DNA of 64,000 bases, taken from positions 92,813 to 156,812 of the forward strand of contig NW_022985176.1 of NCBI RefSeq assembly GCF_010093535.1, read 5' to 3'. Made by a program: the position numbers and the translations under genes. Positions 58,001 to 64,000 of this stretch are shown in pieces (position 1 is the stretch's first letter; every line of letters starts with the position of its first letter). Under the pieces are notes generated by a model that saw nothing but the letters and a program-made list of their open reading frames with translations, searched no databases and was not told where the DNA came from. The stretch comes from Lindgomyces ingoldianus (Eukaryota; Ascomycota; Dothideomycetes; Pleosporales; Lindgomycetaceae).

Positions 58001-60640
58001 CTTTATTATTTTTTAAAGTAGCAACTACTTTTTAAACTAGTATAAAAAGAAAAATCTACTCTAGAATTAAGTTATTATAATCTCTAAGCGCAGCTAGACT
58101 ACTAATTAGCTTAGTTTAGACTAGTTAAAGCACTTTAACACGCATATAAAGAAGTGTACTATTAGCAGCTACTATCTGCTAGTTATTAATAGCTATAAAA
58201 GCTATAACTTACTTTATTTCTAGTAATACTATAAGAATAATAAGATTATTACTATTTATATGCCTTTTTACTTATTATACTTTTTATAGCTACTTAATGT
58301 AGGTTGTTTTGCTTTTTTAAAAAAAGTGTATAAGCGCTAAGCTAAAAACCTTATACATAACTAGATTACTTATATTATAAAAATAAAGTTTCTACTATAC
58401 TTTAAAGCAGCTTATAATGCTATAATTACTTCTAGTAATATCTAAGAAGAGTTTTAAGGCGCTAAATTAGTTCCTTTTAACCTATAATAAGTTATAATAG
58501 GCCTTAATATAAAGTTGCGCACTCTATTACTACTACTACTTATATATAATAAGCCCTAGTAGTTATAAACTCTAAGCAATACTTTAGAACTTAGGTTATA
58601 ATTAATGCTTATAAAGATAAAAATTTAGAAGCATATAAATAGTTTACTAACTTTTATAGTTAAGGCGTTTAAAAAAGTCTTAAAAAGGGTAGTAATAATT
58701 ACACATAAGCTAGTATTAGTGTAATAAAAAATTACTAAGCTTTAAGTAGCTAATAAAGCTGCTATGTAACATAAATTATATAAAAAAAAGTAAATTAAAG
58801 CAGAAAAGACCTTAATAATTTAGAAAAGCCTACACTTAATAGCTTTAAAGAAGTTTAAAGCGCGCAGTAATAGGAAGAAGGTAAAAAAGCAGGTGCAAGC
58901 TAAAGTAAGTAAGCCATCCTAAAGGTGCTGCAGATAGTGTAATTAGACTAAGCATAACGCGCAAACATGTAAGCAAGAAGTAAAAGTAGTATCTAAATAA
59001 TATTCTAGGCTGTACTGTACTATATAGTGCCAGAGCAGGTTGTTATGGGCTATAATAGAGTTTGTTAGGGTGGGGTCTTGGCAAAAGTGAGCGACTCAGG
59101 TGTGTGAGCGACTCGCCCATAAAGTACGTTAAGCAAAAAACTAAAAAAAGATAATAATAAAGACTTTATGTTAAGTATTAGAGAAAACTATAATAAAACA
59201 GACTTATTAAACACTAAGAGTAAAATAAAAAATAAAAAGAACCTTAATAAAAACACTTATTCCTAAAATAGGCTAAAACAACATGCTATAGCTAATATAA
59301 AAAAAAAGACCCTAATAACAGACTAAAAAAAGGCAGAAGCATTCTAGAAGTGCTATAATAGCCTATTAGTAGGCTACTTTAGTGTAAAAAAGACGCTTAA
59401 AAAGATTATATGTTAATATAATTAAAAAAGGCTTAAAAAGGACATAAAGGCGTACTATAATAACTACCTAAGGTGCAGACAATTAGTAGCTCTACAACAC
59501 TGCCTATATAGGCTTCTTTACCTTTTGCCACTGCCTAATAAGCTTTAGTAGGATGTTATAATAAATTTTATAACACAGCTGCCCCCTTATAAATACTTAG
59601 GGTTAGTATATAATATAATCCTTGTAATAGTAGACTGTCTTACTAAGATAGCCTACTATGTGCTAGCTAAAGCTAATTAGGAGGCTTTAGACTTAGCAAA
59701 AGTTTAGTTAAAAAAAGTTATTTACTTTTATAAAGTTTTAAAGAACATTATTTTTAATTAAGAGCTAATAATAAACTTAAAGTACTAAAACAGTTTTTAT
59801 TACTATCTTAGCACATAAAAAATTCTCTTGTTAGCCTACTATCTTAAGATAGATAGGCAGACTAAAAGATAAAACTAAACTTTAGAATAGTACCTTAGAT
59901 GTTACTATTACTTAGAATAAGATAATTAGGTAATGTAGTTACTAATAGCAAAGTTTGTATATAATAATAGCGTACATGTAACTACAGGAGTTACTTCTTT
60001 TTAAGCATACTACAGAGCAAACCTAAAAGGGCTAGATTAGCCTAGAGAACCCCTAGGTTAGGGGGAATCACACATAGCAAACAGAGTTGCTGCAAAAGCA
60101 CTTGCTCTATAGTTAAAATGCTGCTAGAAAATTATTACTATAAATATGTATTAAAAGAAGTATGTAAATAAATAACAGAAGCATATATAGCTGCAAGTAG
60201 AAAACAAGGTATTAGTCTTTAATAAACACATAAAATTAATAAGGCTAAAGAAAAAGTTAGACTAGAAGTTTTTAAAACTAAAAAAAGTTATAGCTTAGAT
60301 TAGTGTAAAGGTGTATAAAGTAAACTTACCTAATCTAAAAAAAGTTTATTTAGTATTTTATGTTTTACTTTTAGAGCTATATACCTAGAAAGGGCGTCTT
60401 AAGTTATAATTAAAACTAATTATAAACACTCTACACGCTATAAGAGATAATGTGTACTATATAAAGAAAATACTTAACTAAAGACAGAATTTAGTTAGAG
60501 TATAAAAATATTTTATAAAATAAAAAAGTTATTTATCTAAAAAAAACTTATAGAAACTTAGACTTAATATTAGCTTAAACACATTAAAAGTGTTTTAAAA
60601 AAGTAAAAAAATACATAGTAAAAAATTAAATTATGCTAGT
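55081..60640 (+). pseudogene. pol: Element H pol relic: RT, RNase H, integrase, chromodomain
   Basis: RT near 55870-56350: ALILFIKKKKKVKALYRL, NASAAF*AYIN*ALAELVN and the YxDD box as MYFNNILVYF near 56205-56235. RNase H-like stretch near 56640-57000. After the pogo insertion, integrase has LS*DRQAD*KIKLNF near 59840-59880 and FVYNNSVHVTTGVTSF near 59955-60005. Chromodomain near 60445-60590 (VYYIKKILN, KYFIK*KSYLSKKN). Stops TAA/TAG; catalytic Asp residues appear as Asn. Confidence 0.82.
57264..59129 (+). mobile_element. pogo/Fot1-like DNA transposon, full-length copy 3
   Basis: 1866 bp flanked by TA (57262-57263, 59130-59131), same structure as the copies at 28108 and 32599. The left end is mutated (ACGTACTTTATAGGCAAG), the right end nearly intact. 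The transposase relic has all the same blocks including the C-terminal CCHC region near 58930-58975. Confidence 0.92.
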
Positions 60641-60660
60641 TTAAGTTAAACTTTTTTTAA

Positions 60661-62591
60661 AAAAAAAAAGTAACTTAATAAATTAAGTATAGCTACTTTT
60701 ACTTTATTTTTATCTTACTTAAGGTTTTTTTAATAAAAGGTGTTTAATAGCGCTATAAGAATAAGAAGACAAAATAGCTTATTTAGACCTAAGATTTCTT
60801 ATTTAGACTAAGTAAGGCTATTTTAGCATAAAATAGCTTACTAGAGTTAGGAAAAGAGTTATTCTAACTCTAGAAAATCTATTATGTAGAAGAAATAAAC
60901 ATTCTAGCCTAGAATAACTTATACTAGCAAAAAAAAGGCAAAGTTTAAGTTTAGTAAAATATTTTAAAATTTTTAGAATAAAAGAGCTATAAAGTAAGTA
61001 AGCTAAAAGTAGATTAATCTATTACTACTAAAATAGTTACACTTTAAGTTTAAAAGATATAATATAAGAGCATTTAACTTTATTAAAGAAAAAAGAAAGA
61101 AGCTTAAGCTAAAGAACTTAAAACTACACTATACTATGCATTCTTAACTATTTTTACTATAGGATGCGCTAGATTACACTAGATTGTGCTATTAGAGCCC
61201 TAGATTAGACATAAAGATTCTCTATAAGTAAATTTATAATAGCAGAACAACTATTAAGATATTTTTTATTATACTTAGTTAGCTACTTTTTTTTAGCTAA
61301 AGTTTAATCCTAACTAGCCTTATTTTTAATATTATTAGCCTTATTATACTTTTTAGAGATATAGTAGATTGCATTAGTAGCTTTAGTAGCATTAACATAA
61401 TAATATTACTTAGCTTTAGTAATATAGACACCTTTAACACTGTATTTTTTCTATTATGCTAGTTAGCGCTAGAATAGTTAAGAATAGCGCACACCTACTT
61501 TTTTAAATAAAGTTATTATAGCTTTATTTTTATTAAAGTCTTTTTTAAGTGCTTTATACTTTTTTTTCTCTTTCTTAGTAATATTAGCTTTAAAGTAGGC
61601 GCGCTTCTTAAAAATAACTCTAGTCTTAGCAATTTTACCTATAGCGCTACTGTGCGTGTACAGATAGTTATTATATAAGATTTTGTTTTTACTATAAACT
61701 ATTAAGAGCTAGAATAGAGCTAATTAAGCTAGATTATACTATAACAGAAAAACTTACACCTAAAGAAACTAAATAATAGTGTTTACTTATAATATAACTA
61801 TTATATTAGCCTACGCTAACTAAGTAGAGTTAAGTAGATTAATAGAGGCTAAAACATTAAGCATAGTGTTCTTAAAAGCCTATTATTTAGGTTTAAAGGT
61901 AATAGGGAGCTATCTAGAGTTAGCCTAAACAGACTGCGCGTAAATACACTAAAAAGAGCTAGAATACACACCTTAAAGCACTTCTTACTAAATTTAAGGT
62001 AATAAGTACACTTAGTGTACTTAATTTTTTTTTTTTTATACTATAACATAACTTGTTGTCTAAGAGCATATAACAGCTACTACTCTTATCTATAATGCCC
62101 TTGTAGGACATTTTATTAATGCATTAAATGTAAGAGTTATTAAAGTGTAAGTTTATATTAGTAAAAGCTAATTAATCTTTTTTAAAAAAAACTATAGCTA
62201 AATTATAACAAAGTAGGCTATAAAAGTCTATTTTAAAGTTATTAAGTAAAGTTAAGTATAAAAAAAGAAGCTAGAAGCAAATTAGGTAATAAGTAGGCGT
62301 AAGTAAAGTAAAATAAAACTATTAAAGTTTATTAGCACCTCTTTGCGCTAGATTACGCTAGAGTAGCTTAAAATATACTTACCTTAAAAAGTTTAAAATC
62401 TTTTAAATTCTAACCTGTAGAGAGGGCAAAAGTGTAAAGGAGATAGACTTCTAGAATAGTTAGACTCTATATATACTGTCCTAACTGCTACTCTACTAGC
62501 ATAAGATATACTGCTACTTTACTTTTACTTTTACTTTATACTTTTACTTTACCTTTACTTAATAACTTTAGGTTATTTTTAAATAAACTTA
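60661..62591 (-). other. Unclassified AT-rich segment with a weak minus-strand coding trace
   Basis: 1.9 kb with no terminal repeats I can pair. On the minus strand near 61260-61680 a frame reads YTHSSAIGKIAKTRVIFKKR, KEKKKYKALKKDFNKNKAI and NATKATNAIYYISKKYNKAN. Further upstream on that strand near 61975-62040 lies a Cys-containing stretch (KCTYYLKFSKKCFKVC). I do not recognise it. TACTTT-type microsatellite near 62511-62560. Confidence 0.35.
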
Positions 62592-62593
62592 TA

Positions 62594-63925
62594 ACGTACT
62601 TTATAGGCGAGTCGCTCACACACCTGAGTCGCTTACTTTTGCTAAGACCCCACCCTAACAAACTCTATTATAGCCTATAACAACCTGCTCTAGCACTATA
62701 TAGTACAGTACAGCCTAGAATATTATTTAGATACTACTTCTGCTTCTTGCTTACATGTTTGTGTGTTATGCCTAGTCTAATTACACTGTCTGTAGCGCCT
62801 TTAGGATAGCTTACCTACTTTAGCTTACACCTGCTTTTTTACCTTCTTCCTATTACTACGCGCTTTAAACTCTTTTAGAGCTGTTAAGTGTAGGCTTTCT
62901 TAAATTATTAAGGTTTTTTTTACCTTAATCTACTTTTTTTTATATAATTTACATTATGTAGCAGCTTTATTAGCTGCTTAAAGCTTAGTAATTTTTTATT
63001 ACACTAACACTAGCTTATATGTAATTATTGCTGCCCTTTTTAAAACCTTTTTAAACACTTTAACTATAGAAGTTAGTAAACTATTTATATGCTTCTAAAT
63101 TTTTATTTTTATAAGCATTAATTATAACTTAAGTTCTAAAGTATTACTTAAAGTTTATAACTACTAGGGCTTATTATATATAGGTAGTAGTAGTAATAAA
63201 GTGCGCAACTTTACATTAAGGCCTATTATAACTTATTATAGGTTAAAAGGAACTAATCTAGCGCCTTAGAACTCTTTTTAAATATTACTAAAAGTAATTA
63301 TAGTATTATAGGCTGCTTTAAAGCATAGCAGGAACTTTATTTTTATAATATAAGTAATCTAGTTGTGCATAAGGTTTTTAGCTTAGCGCTTATACACTTT
63401 TTTTAAAAAAGTAAAACAACCTACATTAAGTAGCTATAAAAAGTGTAATAAGTAAAAAAGTATATAAATAGTAATAATCTTATTATCTTTATAGTATTAC
63501 TAGAAATAAAGTAAGTTATAGCTTTTATAGCTATTAATAACTAGCAGATAGTAGCTGCTAACAGTACACTTCTTTATATGCGCGTTAAAGTGCTTTAACT
63601 AGTCTAAACTAAGCTAATTAGTAGTCTAGCTATGCTTAGAGATTACAATAACTTAATTCTAGAGTAGATTTTCTTTTTTATACTAGTTTAAAAAGTAGTT
63701 GCTACCCTAGAAAATAATAAAGAGTAAAATAGCCTACTTTTTAGCATTAATGCCCTAGATAGCTGTTGTCCACTCTTAGTTGCCTAGCTAGACTGCTTTT
63801 AGCTGTTCTTATCTCTCTAAACTTGTAACAACTGCTCTAGTAAATATCTAGCCTATTATAAACTCTATCTTATTAAAGTTATATGTGTTGTTATTCTAGA
63901 TGCTATACTTAGCTTTAATATTCTT
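62594..63925 (-). mobile_element. pogo/Fot1-like DNA transposon, truncated reversed copy
   Basis: Starts after TA (62592-62593) with ACGTACTTTATAGGCGAG, which is the 3' end of the other copies in reverse. It matches them continuously to 63925, near their first DDE block, then diverges abruptly. About 530 bp of the 5' end are missing. The transposase relic is on the minus strand. Confidence 0.88.
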
Positions 63926-64000
63926 GTTAGATATGCGCACCTACTGTTAAGACAGGAGGAACGTTTGACGAAAGCTGCTACATAGTACGAGCAATAAGCT
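63926..64000. other. Unassigned unmutated sequence at window end
   Basis: 75 bp beginning GTTAGATATGCGCACC that break the pogo copy and keep TGA and CGA contexts. Could be the start of another element (TGTTAAGACAGG at 63948 is LTR-like) or single-copy DNA; too short to tell. Confidence 0.3.

Larger units (their letters stand above)
53352..60660 (+). mobile_element. Element H: RIP-degraded chromovirus with one visible LTR
   Basis: LTR-like 53352-53805 is followed by a plus-strand gag with zinc knuckle, RT, RNase H, integrase and a chromodomain ending near 60600. I found no second copy of the LTR before 62593, so the 3' LTR is deleted or lies elsewhere. A pogo copy (57264-59129) is inserted between RNase H and integrase at TA. 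Protein fragments differ from A, B, D, E and F, so it is a separate family. Confidence 0.75.

Overview
The window looks like a repeat island from a filamentous ascomycete (Pezizomycotina; a Dothideomycete-like genome would fit, but this is inference). It holds nested transposable elements almost entirely. Most of it is AT-rich, and every long reading frame is broken by TAA/TAG. Wherever two LTR copies can be compared the differences are C-to-T or G-to-A, the signature of repeat-induced point mutation (RIP). I found no intact host gene, tRNA or rRNA gene.

Layout. (1) 1-19276 (+): chromovirus-type Ty3/gypsy element A, with its 5' LTR cut by the window start. It is interrupted by a small TRIM-like LTR element (2733-4151), a complete gypsy element B (4642-10304), a foldback derivative of a pogo/Fot1 transposon (10893-11992), a GC-rich un-RIPped LTR element C (12399-14260) and a second pogo-type transposon (15048-16893). 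(2) 19277-37593 (-): element E, same family as A in opposite orientation. It is the host of A's insertion and is also split by gypsy element D (19586-27176, +) and two pogo copies (28108-29973, 32599-34464). (3) 37594-37900 and 53179-53351: two halves of an unclassified fragment split by gypsy element F (37901-53178, -), which itself carries Ty1/copia element G (39430-45948, -). (4) 53352-60660 (+): gypsy element H with one visible LTR and a pogo insertion (57264-59129). (5) 60661-62591: unclassified AT-rich sequence with a weak minus-strand coding trace. (6) 62594-63925 (-): a truncated pogo copy. (7) The last 75 bp are unmutated and unassigned.

Insertion order can be read from target-site duplications: E received A and D; A received the TRIM, B, the foldback, C and the second pogo; F received G. 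Re-joining A's pol across its insertions restores one frame (RT, RNase H, integrase, chromodomain), which confirms the boundaries. All five gypsy elements with a readable 3' pol end (A, B, D, F, H) show a chromodomain-like tail, suggesting integration targeted to heterochromatin.

Main points for a second look: a sharp three-base mutation context (cytosine after a pyrimidine and before a purine is lost, while ACA and GCA survive); sparing of the outermost tens to ~180 bp of each element; a conserved Cys-rich coiled-coil gene antisense between pol and the 3' LTR of A, D and E; and the fresh, unmutated element C.
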